From contig CAJUOA010000044.1 in assembly GCA_910587785.1 (NCBI GenBank), positions 1-24,311 of the forward strand: a stretch of 24,311 bases of DNA. Reading direction: 5' to 3'. This document shows positions 1-6,914 of this stretch, piece by piece; positions within the stretch are counted from its first letter, which is position 1, and every line of letters starts with the position of its first letter. The notes beneath the pieces were generated by a model, which was given only the letters and a program-made list of their open reading frames with translations, ran no database searches and had not been told where the DNA came from. The DNA is from an uncultured Oscillospiraceae bacterium (lineage in GTDB: Bacteria; Bacillota; Clostridia; Oscillospirales; Oscillospiraceae). Position numbers and translations under genes: made by a program.

Positions 1-95
1 CGTATTTCATGCCCCTATTTTACCACTGCACCTTATTTTCGCAAGATGTCTATTGCATAACCGCCACAAAATCCCCCTCCCCCAGAAAAAAACCG

Positions 96-124
96 TTGAC
101 ACCGCCCCAAAACGGTGCTATAGT
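96..124 (+). promoter_or_regulatory. Sigma-A promoter of thrS
   Basis: A perfect -35 box TTGACA (96-101) is followed after exactly 17 bp by TATAGT (119-124), a five-of-six match to the -10 consensus. Transcription would start near position 131 and run through the T-box leader into thrS. The 95 bases upstream of it show nothing I can support. Confidence 0.85.
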
Positions 125-129
125 ACGAT

Positions 130-364
130 AAACTGGCCATGAAGGAGAAGAACCCGCCATCCGGCGCTCAGAGAGGGGACCGTTCGCTGTGAGGTCCCTG
201 CGTACGGGGCGGCTGTACCACTCCCGAGCCGCCCGGGACGACCGGGCCGTTTGCCGCACGTTACAGCGGTCACGAGCGACGGCGCAATCGCGCCGTAAGC
301 AGGGTGGAACCGTGGAGCGTACCGCTTCACCCCTGAACACTTACTCAGGGGCGAGGCGTTTTTT
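130..364 (+). promoter_or_regulatory. T-box riboswitch leader (threonine)
   Basis: The leader between the promoter and thrS has the elements of a T-box, which senses uncharged tRNA and controls transcription antitermination. The signature T-box sequence AGGGTGGAACCGTGG starts at 301. An upper Stem I hairpin GGGACC/GGTCCC sits near 178-198, preceded by an AGAGAG segment like the conserved AG bulge. CCGCC near 153-157 can pair with GGCGG near 208-212, and GGAG/CTCC closes the bottom of the specifier loop. The loop then exposes ACC (217-219), a threonine codon matching the downstream gene; this specifier assignment is inferred from pairing by eye. The 3' end holds the terminator, and AGGGTG of the T-box can pair with CACCC of the terminator arm to form the antiterminator. 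Confidence 0.9.
323..364 (+). terminator. Regulated terminator of the thrS T-box
   Basis: Arms 323-336 and 345-358 form a 14-bp stem with one A-C mismatch and one G-T wobble, an 8-nt loop, and a run of six T at 359-364. The stem overlaps the T-box antiterminator, so it should form when tRNA-Thr is charged. Confidence 0.88.
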
Positions 365-395
365 CTTTGCCCCAAATCGAAAGGAGAGCATCCCC

Positions 396-2153
396 ATGAG
401 CGACGAGAACCTGTATACCTTTGAAAACGAGGCGTACCGCCGGACCTACTGGCACACCTGCTCCCACGTCCTGGCCCAGGCCATGAAGCGCCTGCACCCC
501 CAGGTGAAGCTTGCCATCGGCCCCAGCATCGACAACGGCTTCTACTACGACTTCGACACCCCCGAGCCCTTTACCGAATCCCAGCTGGAGGAGCTGGAAG
601 CGGAGATGCGCAGGATCTGCAAGGAGAAGCTGAAGCTGGAGCGCTTCGAGCTCCCCCGGGCCGAGGCCGTGGCCTACATGGAGGAGAAGGGCGAGCCCTA
701 CAAGGTGGAGCTCATCAATGACCTCCCCGAGGACGCCGTCATCAGCTTCTACAAGCAGGGCGAGTTCGTGGACCTCTGCGCGGGCCCCCATGTGGATTCC
801 ACCGGGCGCATCAAGGGCAACGCCATCAAGCTGACCGCCTGCAACGCCGCCTACTGGCGGGGGGACTCCAGCCGGCAGACCCTCCAGCGCATCTACGGCG
901 TGGCCTTCCCCAAGAAGGATGAGCTGGACGAGTACCTGGCCAAGCTGGAGGAGGCCAAGAAGCGGGACCACCGCAAGCTGGGCCGGGAGCTGGGCCTCTT
1001 CATGATGAGCGAGGAGGGCCCGGGCTTCCCCTTTTTCCTGCCCAGGGGCATGGTGCTGAAAAACACCCTCCTCGAATATTGGAGGGCCTGCCACAAGCGC
1101 TACGGCTACGTGGAGATCGCCACCCCCATCATCCTCAACCAGCACCTCTGGCACCAGTCCGGCCACTGGGACCACTACAAGGACAACATGTATACCACCG
1201 TCATCGACGAGGAGGATTACGCCGTCAAGCCCATGAACTGCCCCGGCGGGATGCTGGTGTATAAAAACGAGCCCCACTCCTACCGGGACCTGCCCCTGCG
1301 CATGGCGGAGCTGGGGTTGGTCCACCGCCACGAGATGAGCGGAGCCCTCCACGGCCTCTTCCGGGTCCGGTGCTTCACCCAGGACGACGCCCACATCTTC
1401 ATGACCCCGGACCAGATGAAGGAGGAGATCAAAAACGTGGTGCGCCTCTTTGACGAGATGTACTCCACCTTCGGCCTGACCTACCAGATCGAGCTGAGCA
1501 CCATGCCCGAGGACCACATGGGCGACGAGGCGGTCTGGCACTTCGCCGAGGAGACCCTGCAAGCGGCCATCACGGAGCTGGGCAAGGACTTCCAGCTCAA
1601 CCCCGGCGACGGCGCGTTCTACGGCCCCAAGCTGGACTTCCACCTCTCCGACAGCCTGGGCCGGACCTGGCAGTGCGGCACCATCCAGCTGGATATGCAG
1701 ATGCCCGAGCGCTTTGACCTGGAGTACGTGGGCGAGGACGGCGAAAAGCACCGCCCCATCATGATCCACCGGGCCCTGCTGGGGTCCATCGAGCGCTTCC
1801 TGGGCGTCATCACCGAGCACTTTGCCGGGGCCTTCCCCGCGTGGCTGAGCCCGGTGCAGGTGAAGGTCCTGCCCGTCACCGACCGGGCGGCGGAGTACGC
1901 CGGGGAAGCCGCCAGGAAGCTGGATGCCCAGGGCTTCCGGGCCGAAGTGGACGGGCGCAGTGAGAAGATCGGCAAGAAGATCCGGGAGGCCACCCTGGAG
2001 AAGATCCCCTATATGCTGGTGGTGGGCGACCGGGATATGGAGGCGGGCACCGTCTCCGTCCGCCGCCGCTCCGGCGAGGACCTGGGGGCGATGAGTTTGG
2101 AGCAGTTTGCCGCCCTCCTCTCCGATGAGGTGGAGAAGAAGACCATCAAGTAA
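396..2153 (+). CDS. thrS: Threonine--tRNA ligase, lacking TGS domain
   Basis: Class II aminoacyl-tRNA synthetase that charges tRNA-Thr in the cytoplasm; 585 residues. The ATG at 396 is chosen because it follows AAAGGAG by a normal spacing and comes after the T-box terminator; the frame is open upstream to 189 but that part is leader RNA. The protein begins directly with the editing domain: HTCSH (residues 20-24, the HxxxH motif) and CAGPH (C128, H132). The catalytic core carries the zinc ligands expected for ThrRS (Cys in KPMNCPGG, His in GALHGLF, His in MIHRALLGS), followed by the C-terminal anticodon-binding domain. Typical bacterial ThrRS is about 640 residues with an N-terminal TGS domain; that domain (about 55 residues) is absent. 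Regulation is by the T-box leader. Confidence 0.96.
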   Translation: MSDENLYTFENEAYRRTYWHTCSHVLAQAMKRLHPQVKLAIGPSIDNGFYYDFDTPEPFTESQLEELEAEMRRICKEKLKLERFELPRAEAVAYMEEKGEPYKVELINDLPEDAVISFYKQGEFVDLCAGPHVDSTGRIKGNAIKLTACNAAYWRGDSSRQTLQRIYGVAFPKKDELDEYLAKLEEAKKRDHRKLGRELGLFMMSEEGPGFPFFLPRGMVLKNTLLEYWRACHKRYGYVEIATPIILNQHLWHQSGHWDHYKDNMYTTVIDEEDYAVKPMNCPGGMLVYKNEPHSYRDLPLRMAELGLVHRHEMSGALHGLFRVRCFTQDDAHIFMTPDQMKEEIKNVVRLFDEMYSTFGLTYQIELSTMPEDHMGDEAVWHFAEETLQAAITELGKDFQLNPGDGAFYGPKLDFHLSDSLGRTWQCGTIQLDMQMPERFDLEYVGEDGEKHRPIMIHRALLGSIERFLGVITEHFAGAFPAWLSPVQVKVLPVTDRAAEYAGEAARKLDAQGFRAEVDGRSEKIGKKIREATLEKIPYMLVVGDRDMEAGTVSVRRRSGEDLGAMSLEQFAALLSDEVEKKTIK

Positions 2154-2159
2154 GAGGAG

Positions 2160-2194
2160 CCGGGCCTCCGCAGAGGGCGGGGGCCCGGTTTTTT
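2160..2194 (+). terminator. Rho-independent terminator of thrS
   Basis: CCGGGCC (2160-2166) pairs with GGCCCGG (2182-2188), followed by six T (2189-2194). It lies 6 bp after the thrS stop. Confidence 0.85.
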
Positions 2195-2230
2195 CGATAC
2201 CTGAAGGGCATCTGGAGCAGATGGCACTGC

Positions 2231-2257
2231 GCAGGGGCGGATGATATCCGCCCCTGC
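2231..2257. repeat. 27-bp short form of the GGGGCGGAT palindromic repeat
   Basis: Twelve-base perfect inverted arms (2231-2242 and 2246-2257) around a GAT centre. It is exactly 27 bp, the size left when the 49 bp between the two internal copies in the 76-bp form are deleted. It lies 34 bp beyond the stop of the minus-strand lipoprotein gene. Confidence 0.85.
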
Positions 2258-2259
2258 AA

Positions 2260-2290
2260 GAGGAGGGACCGCGTTTTGCGGCCCCTCCTC
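2260..2290. terminator. Hairpin after the DUF4230 lipoprotein gene
   Basis: Arms 2260-2272 and 2278-2290 form 13 bp with one A-C mismatch and a GTTTT loop, ending next to the stop of the minus-strand gene at 2292. There is no clean T run on either side, so termination is plausible but not certain. Confidence 0.45.
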
Positions 2291-2291
2291 C

Positions 2292-2918
2292 TTATGCGCC
2301 CTCCGGCGCCTCCGCTTCCGCGGGGGGAGGCGCCTCCCCCTCCAGAAGCTCCCACCGGACGGCATACTCCCGCCCCACGGCGGCGCCGATGTTCCTGACG
2401 TACGCCTCCAGCAGGGCCTGGGCCCGCTCCCGGGCGCTTGCGAGGAGGACCCGGTCGCCTGCGGCGTGTTCCTCCATCCGGGCCTGGGCCTGGGCGAAGG
2501 CGGCGGTCTCGTCCCCGGCGGTGATCTTGGCGGAAGATTTGTCCACGATGAAGGAATCCTCTGTGAGGGACGAGCTGTCCACCGTACAGCTGAGTACCCG
2601 GGCCTCCGGCAGGGTGATGGTCACCGTATCCCCCTGGAGCTCCATGGACACCAGGGACGCGTCCACCCCCAGCTCCACCACGCCGCTGTATTCGATCCAG
2701 AAGTGCTTGTCCTTCTTCCAGAGCCAAATGCCCGCCGCGTCCTCCTCCATGTACTTGGCCACGTTGTGGTAGTAGCACTCCATCACCGCAAGCTCACAGA
2801 TGGAGCGCATCCGGGACACCTGGGGCGCGATCTCCGGGACCGCCTCCTCCTTCCCGCCGCAGGCGGCGCAGGCGAGGAGCGTCAGAGCGCACAGGAGCAT
2901 AGCCGTCAGCCGTTTCAT
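2292..2918 (-). CDS. DUF4230-like lipoprotein
   Basis: Predicted 208-residue exported lipoprotein. The start at 2918 is chosen because it gives a clean signal peptide (MKRLTAMLLCALTLLACAAC) with a lipobox ending at Cys20, follows a GGGAGGGGGA ribosome site, and overlaps the upstream stop by four bases (ATGA). The mature part resembles the DUF4230 family: an amphipathic N-terminal segment with WLWKKDKHFWIEYSG, a beta-rich middle with D-V/SLVSME type strands, then a charged helix (AQAQARMEEHAAGDRVLLASARERAQALLEAYVRNIG) typical of the family's C-terminus. The function of DUF4230 is unknown. It is a paralogue-like partner of the upstream gene, and the overlap suggests coupled translation and a shared envelope complex; that last step is inference. 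The C-terminus is Ala/Glu/Pro-rich. Confidence 0.75.
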   Translation of the reverse strand: MKRLTAMLLCALTLLACAACGGKEEAVPEIAPQVSRMRSICELAVMECYYHNVAKYMEEDAAGIWLWKKDKHFWIEYSGVVELGVDASLVSMELQGDTVTITLPEARVLSCTVDSSSLTEDSFIVDKSSAKITAGDETAAFAQAQARMEEHAAGDRVLLASARERAQALLEAYVRNIGAAVGREYAVRWELLEGEAPPPAEAEAPEGA

Positions 2919-3535
2919 TCCGTCTCCCCCTCCCATGTGATCTCCAGCGTATAGCCCTCGTCCAGCTGCTCCACAAAGGGGGTGATGAGGGCCCGCAGGA
3001 TGTTCTCCGCGTTCTGCCGGGCGAGGGAGAAGATGGCCTGCTCCCCCTCGCTCTCCTCCTTCGCGTCCGCCTCGCAGGCCCGGTAGGCCTCCTGGGACAC
3101 GGTGGAGGCGTTTTTCTTCTTGTCCAGGAAGATGTAGTCCAGGGAGGTGATGTCCACATTCACCTTCGTGATGTGCACCGGCGGCAGGGAGGCCCGGATG
3201 ACCTTGCTTTCAGCGTCCAGGCCGAAGGCGATGGCCTGGAAGTCCAGCCCCGCGTTCACCTTGGCCTCGTAGGAGACATAGTAGCTGATCTCCTCCGGCT
3301 TGTCCGCGCTTGGCACCTGGGCCACACCGTTGTAGACGGCGGTGAAGGTGGACAGCTCGCTCACATCCACGATCCGCTCCAGGGTGGAGATGGTCACCAC
3401 CTCCGGCTCCGCCTCCTCCCCGCCCCGGAGGCTCCGCAGGGCCAGCGCCCCCGCCGCCGCCGCGATCAGGCACAGCGGGAGGAGGAGCTTCCACAGCTTC
3501 CTGCGCCTCTCTCTCGTTTTGGTCTCTTCTTCCAT
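2915..3535 (-). CDS. DUF4230-family membrane-anchored protein
   Basis: 206-residue protein. The start at 3535 follows AAAAAGGAG by a normal spacing; the frame is open further upstream, but that part is Arg-rich and has no ribosome site. A basic N-terminus (residues 1-14) precedes a single membrane helix at about 15-33 (LWKLLLPLCLIAAAAGALAL), so the rest should face the outside. The ectodomain has DUF4230 features: an early strand STLERIVDVSELSTFTAVYNGV, a repeated strand pattern (VSYEAKVNAGLDFQAIAF), SLPPVHITKVNVDITSLDYIF, and a C-terminal helix ending in LEITWEGE. Function unknown. It is transcribed just before the lipoprotein with a 4-bp overlap, and divergently from the amidase gene 88 bp away. 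Confidence 0.8.
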   Translation of the reverse strand: MEEETKTRERRRKLWKLLLPLCLIAAAAGALALRSLRGGEEAEPEVVTISTLERIVDVSELSTFTAVYNGVAQVPSADKPEEISYYVSYEAKVNAGLDFQAIAFGLDAESKVIRASLPPVHITKVNVDITSLDYIFLDKKKNASTVSQEAYRACEADAKEESEGEQAIFSLARQNAENILRALITPFVEQLDEGYTLEITWEGETE

Positions 3536-3623
3536 GGTAGTTCTCCTTTTTCTCTCACGGCGGCTTCCGGGGCACCTCCTGCGCCTCCGCCGCATAGGCT
3601 GGAGAAAAAAGGAGGTACCCGCC

Positions 3624-4361
3624 ATGCCCATCATCTATCTCAGCCCCTCCACCCAGGAGAGCAACATGTACGTCACCGGAACCGGCAGTGAGGAGTACTG
3701 GATGAACCGCCTCGCCGACGCCATGGTGCCCTATCTCAACAGCTGCGGCATCCGCTACAAGCGCAACACCCCCGACATGACCGCCGGGAGCTCCATCCGC
3801 CAGGCCAACGCCGGGTGGTACGACTTCTACCTCGCCCTCCACTCCAACGCCTCCGGGGAGGGCAACTACGGCGGCACCCGGGGCATCATCGCGTTCTACT
3901 ACCCCTCCAGCTCCCAGGGGCAGAGGGCGGCGCAGATCTTCGTCAACAACCTGCGCACCATCTACCCCCTGCCCGACAAGGTCACCACCCGGGCCACCAC
4001 CAGCCTGGGGGAGGTCCGGGACTCCAAGTTCCCGGCCAACCTCCTGGAGATCGGCTACCACGACAACTACGAGGACGCCCGCTGGATTGAGAACAGCCTC
4101 AACGAGATCGCCCGGAACCTGGTGCTCAGCCTCACGGACTACTTCGACATCCCCTTCATCTGGCCCTCGGACCCCTGGGAGGGCACGGTCCGCGTCTCCA
4201 GCGGCAGTCTCAACCTCCGGGCCCGGCCGGAGCCGGAGGCGGCAATCATCGCCTCCATCCCCAACGGAGCCCAGGTCCGGGTCTACGGGCAGTACCGGGA
4301 TTGGTACGTGGTCCGCTACGGGGACTACGTGGGGTACGCGGCGGCACGGTATATCGGATAG
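3624..4361 (+). CDS. Amidase_3-like N-acetylmuramoyl-L-alanine amidase with SH3 domain
   Basis: 245 residues; start chosen at 3624 after AAAAAAGGAGG. The N-terminal ~180 residues follow the Amidase_3 fold, which cleaves the bond between MurNAc and L-Ala of peptidoglycan. Visible landmarks are the SEE segment near residue 22 (expected zinc Glu), LALHSNA with His73 (zinc His) and NLLEIGYHDN with catalytic Glu142. The usual first zinc histidine (GHGG) is replaced by YLSPSTQ, as I recall for a clostridial subgroup of this family. Residues ~185-245 are a bacterial SH3 domain (SSGSLNLRARPEPEAAIIA ... WYVVRYGDYVGYAAARYIG), usually a wall-binding module. No signal peptide or membrane segment is visible, so export or release by lysis is unresolved. 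Confidence 0.85.
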   Translation: MPIIYLSPSTQESNMYVTGTGSEEYWMNRLADAMVPYLNSCGIRYKRNTPDMTAGSSIRQANAGWYDFYLALHSNASGEGNYGGTRGIIAFYYPSSSQGQRAAQIFVNNLRTIYPLPDKVTTRATTSLGEVRDSKFPANLLEIGYHDNYEDARWIENSLNEIARNLVLSLTDYFDIPFIWPSDPWEGTVRVSSGSLNLRARPEPEAAIIASIPNGAQVRVYGQYRDWYVVRYGDYVGYAAARYIG

Positions 4362-4373
4362 GAGGGCCTATCC
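4356..4373. repeat. Perfect hairpin spanning two convergent stop codons
   Basis: GGATAGG (4356-4362), loop AGGG, CCTATCC (4367-4373). The arms contain the TAG of the amidase gene on the plus strand and the TAG of the MFS gene on the minus strand. No T run follows on either strand. Confidence 0.6.
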
Positions 4374-5663
4374 CCGCTCCTCCAGCTCCCACAGATGCCG
4401 GTCCCTGCGGAAGAGGAGGCACACGGCCGCTCCGGCCCCCGCAATGACCAAAAACAGCGCCGCCGCGCCGGAGCCCTTCCCCGTCCCCAGCAGGGCGGCG
4501 AGGGGGGAGCCCGGCTCCTGGGCGGCCATCAGCGGCTCGAAGAAGCGGTCCACCAGCACGCCCCCCAGGAGATACCCCACGGGGATGGTGAAAAATTGCA
4601 GGGTGTTCCGGGCGGCGTAGACCCGGCCCTGCATCTCCACCGGGATGCGCAGGCGGAGCAGGGCGTTCATGTTGGTGTTCATCACCGGGATGAGGGTCCA
4701 CCCCAGCACTGCCCCCAAACACCATACCCCGGGCCCCCGGCCCAGGGCCAAGAGCAGGTTCTCCGTGCTCATGGACACCAGCAGGCAGTTGCAGATGACC
4801 CGGACCCGGCTCCTCGGCTCCGGCAGGGCGGAGGCCAGGAGGCTCCCGGCCAGGCTCGCCAGGCCCGTTACCGTCTCCACCAGGCCCAGCACCGCCTCCC
4901 CGCCGCCGGGGCGGGAGAGGAGCATGGCCGGGAGGGCCGCGTTATACATGCTCGCGATGAGGTTGATCGCGGCCAAAAACAGGATCAGGTCCAATACCCC
5001 CCGGTTGGCCGCAAGCCACCCCAGCCCCTCCGCGGCGGAGCGGAGGGGGGAGGGCCGCTCCGCCGGGGCGGGGGCCTCTGGCAGGCGCACGGCAAAGACC
5101 ATCGTCCCCACCGCCGCGGCGCAGGTGAGGAGGTCAAAGGCAATCACCGCCTCCATCCCCAGAAGGGTCAGCACGGCGGTGGCGAACACCGGGGACAGCA
5201 GGCTCACCAGGGAGCCGGAGAGGCTCAAAAGGCCCGACACCCGCTGGACCTGCTCCTTGGGGGTCAGGAGGGTGACGGACACCTCGCTGACCGGGTTCTG
5301 GATGGTGCTCATCAGGCCGTTGAGGGCGTTGAGGACGTAGAGGTGCCAGATCTCCAGCCGCCCCGTCCGCAGGAGGAAGAGCACCGCGACGGTGGTCAGC
5401 CCCGCGAGGCTGTCGCACACCGCCATGGTCCGCCGCTTGTCCCAGCGGTCCCCCAGGGTCCCGGCGAAGATGCTCAGGAGGACGTAGGGGGCGTAGGAAC
5501 AGACGGAGAGAAGGGCCGTCGTCAGGGCCGAGCCCTTCTGCTGGTAGGACCAGATGACCAGGGCGAAGCTGGTCATGGAACTGCCCAGGATGGACAGGTT
5601 CTGGGTGCTCCAGACGATGAAGAACATCCGAAGCCCCGCGAATTTTGAAAGAAATCGTTTCAT
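4368..5663 (-). CDS. MFS exporter, macrolide-efflux (Mef) like
   Basis: 431-residue integral membrane protein of the major facilitator superfamily, closest by eye to the MFS_3/Mef group of drug exporters driven by the proton gradient. About twelve hydrophobic helices are visible. The family motif GDRWDKRRTM lies in the loop between helices 2 and 3, after SYAPYVLLSIFAGTL; a long charged loop (residues ~200-215, PEAPAPAERP) separates the two halves. The N-terminus FLSKFAGLRMFFIVWSTQNLSILG is typical of Mef-like exporters. The start at 5663 is preceded by AAGGAG. Its 5' region encodes a 13-residue leader peptide and competing RNA pairings, which suggests drug-controlled translation. The actual substrate cannot be told from sequence. 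It lies downstream of ansA on the same strand. Confidence 0.85.
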   Translation of the reverse strand: MKRFLSKFAGLRMFFIVWSTQNLSILGSSMTSFALVIWSYQQKGSALTTALLSVCSYAPYVLLSIFAGTLGDRWDKRRTMAVCDSLAGLTTVAVLFLLRTGRLEIWHLYVLNALNGLMSTIQNPVSEVSVTLLTPKEQVQRVSGLLSLSGSLVSLLSPVFATAVLTLLGMEAVIAFDLLTCAAAVGTMVFAVRLPEAPAPAERPSPLRSAAEGLGWLAANRGVLDLILFLAAINLIASMYNAALPAMLLSRPGGGEAVLGLVETVTGLASLAGSLLASALPEPRSRVRVICNCLLVSMSTENLLLALGRGPGVWCLGAVLGWTLIPVMNTNMNALLRLRIPVEMQGRVYAARNTLQFFTIPVGYLLGGVLVDRFFEPLMAAQEPGSPLAALLGTGKGSGAAALFLVIAGAGAAVCLLFRRDRHLWELEERG

Positions 5664-5665
5664 TA

Positions 5666-5790
5666 CAGACTTTGCTCCTTCTGTTTGTAAATTTGGGTCC
5701 TTTACACAGATGCAAAGCCTGTCCGGGCAGTCAAATCATGTGGGATTTCCGCTCCATGCCGTCCCGTCCGGTCAGACTTTGCATGGAGCG
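5666..5790 (-). promoter_or_regulatory. Candidate translational attenuator of the MFS gene
   Basis: Read on the minus strand, four segments can pair in alternative ways. Segment 1 (5790-5773) ends the leader ORF; segment 2 is 5759-5750; segment 3 is 5721-5710; segment 4 (5675-5666) abuts the MFS Shine-Dalgarno. The 10-mer GCAAAGTCTG occurs identically in segments 1 and 4. Segment 3, CAGGCTTTGCAT, can pair with either: 10 bp with segment 4, burying the ribosome site, or 12 bp with segment 1. Segment 1 also forms a perfect 10-bp stem with segment 2 (CGCTCCATGC/GCATGGAGCG). This is the layout of antibiotic-inducible attenuators such as those of erm genes, but the mechanism here is inferred. Confidence 0.65.
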
Positions 5791-5813
5791 CCACCTTGGC
5801 AGATGATGTGCAC
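5772..5813 (-). CDS. Leader peptide upstream of the MFS exporter
   Basis: Thirteen-codon ORF starting with GTG: (f)M-HIICQGGAPCKV, stop TGA. Its ribosome site AGGAGGTG (5821-5828) is stronger than that of the exporter itself and ideally spaced. It ends inside the repeated GCAAAGTCTG segment that can pair with the RNA controlling the MFS start. A ribosome on the last codons would cover that segment. No known leader peptide is recognised in it. Confidence 0.6.
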   Translation of the reverse strand: MHIICQGGAPCKV

Positions 5814-5851
5814 GGGGGTTCACCTCCTAAATCAGCGGGGAGACGGCCTTG

Positions 5852-6856
5852 TCATCTCCCCATCAGGATATCGCACGCCACGGGGGTATAGAAGAGCTCC
5901 TCCACCCAGGCGCGGTCGGTGGTCTGGGCCAGGATCCACATGAGCTTGGCGCACACCGCCTCGCTGGTCATGTCGTAGGCCTCCAGAATGGGCAGGTTCC
6001 GCTTGATGTTGGTGCCCACATGGTAGACCGAGAGGTCGCTCCCCTCGTTTTCCACCTGGGTGGTCATGACCACAGTCTTCCCAGCCTCCAGACCGGCCTT
6101 CACGGTCTCGTAGTAGTCCCCGGCCTTGTAGGTGGGCAGGCCCCCCACGCCGAAGCTCTCGATGATGAGGGCGTCGTTGCGCTCCAGGAGGTAGGCGGCC
6201 ACGTCGCAGTCCGCGCCGGGGATGAGCTTCATGAGGGCCACCTTGGGGTTGACGGTGTCGTAGAACTGGGGCACGGCCCGGGATTCGGGCCGGATGTACC
6301 GGATGATGCGCCCGTCCTGGACCATGCCCAGGAGGGGGTAGTTGATGCTGGAGAAAGCCTCGAAGCTCTTCGAGCGGGTCTTGCGGGCCCGGGTGCCCAT
6401 GATGATCTTCCCGTTGAAGACCAGCACCACCCCCGCCATCTCCCCGGAGGAGGCCACGGTGAGGGCGTCCCGGAGGTTCTGCTTGCTGTCGGTGGTCTCA
6501 AAGCCGATGGGCTTCTGGGCCCCGGTGAGGACGATGGGCTTGGGACTGCCCTGGATGAGGTAGCTGAGCCCCGCGGCGGTGTAAGCCATGGTGTCGGTGC
6601 CGTGGGAGACGACGAAGCCGTCAAACTCCCGGTACCGGGCCCGGATGGCCCCGGCGACGCGGGCCCAGTGCTTGGGCTGGATGTTGGTGCTGTCCAGGCT
6701 GAAGAGCTGGACGCACTCCACCTCGCAGATCTCGGAGATGTCCGGGATATGGCGCAGGAGCTGTTCGCTGGTCAGCTCCGGGGCGAGGCCCCCCTCCCCG
6801 ATCTCCGAGGCGATGGTCCCGCCGGTGCCGATGAGCAGGATTTTCTTTTTTTGCAT
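5852..6856 (-). CDS. ansA: L-asparaginase, type I
   Basis: 334-residue cytoplasmic enzyme that hydrolyses L-asparagine to aspartate and ammonia. The N-terminal signature LLIGTGGTIAS carries the nucleophile Thr14, and the second signature SHGTDTM carries Thr87-Asp88. Further family blocks are LTGAQKPIGFETTDSKQNL and IIESFGVGGLP. No signal peptide is present and the length matches type I enzymes. The start at 6856 has a GGAG ribosome site 9 bases upstream. It lies 58 bp after the nuclease gene and just before the attenuator and exporter, so the three may share a transcript. A GGGGAGA/TCTCCCC hairpin (5837-5861) spans its stop, without a T run. Confidence 0.93.
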   Translation of the reverse strand: MQKKKILLIGTGGTIASEIGEGGLAPELTSEQLLRHIPDISEICEVECVQLFSLDSTNIQPKHWARVAGAIRARYREFDGFVVSHGTDTMAYTAAGLSYLIQGSPKPIVLTGAQKPIGFETTDSKQNLRDALTVASSGEMAGVVLVFNGKIIMGTRARKTRSKSFEAFSSINYPLLGMVQDGRIIRYIRPESRAVPQFYDTVNPKVALMKLIPGADCDVAAYLLERNDALIIESFGVGGLPTYKAGDYYETVKAGLEAGKTVVMTTQVENEGSDLSVYHVGTNIKRNLPILEAYDMTSEAVCAKLMWILAQTTDRAWVEELFYTPVACDILMGR

Positions 6857-6914
6857 CGTTTTTTCTCCATTTTCTGTCGGTTGGTTGTGTATCGCCCGGG
6901 GTTCGGGGAGCGCC

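Noticed and set aside
189..395. In-frame upstream extension of thrS
   Set aside because: It is the T-box leader and contains its terminator; the true start at 396 has AAAGGAG just upstream.
345..1820. Long open frame antisense to thrS
   Set aside because: Low-complexity Val/Gly/Leu-rich product typical of the antisense of GC-rich coding DNA; thrS is certain on the other strand.
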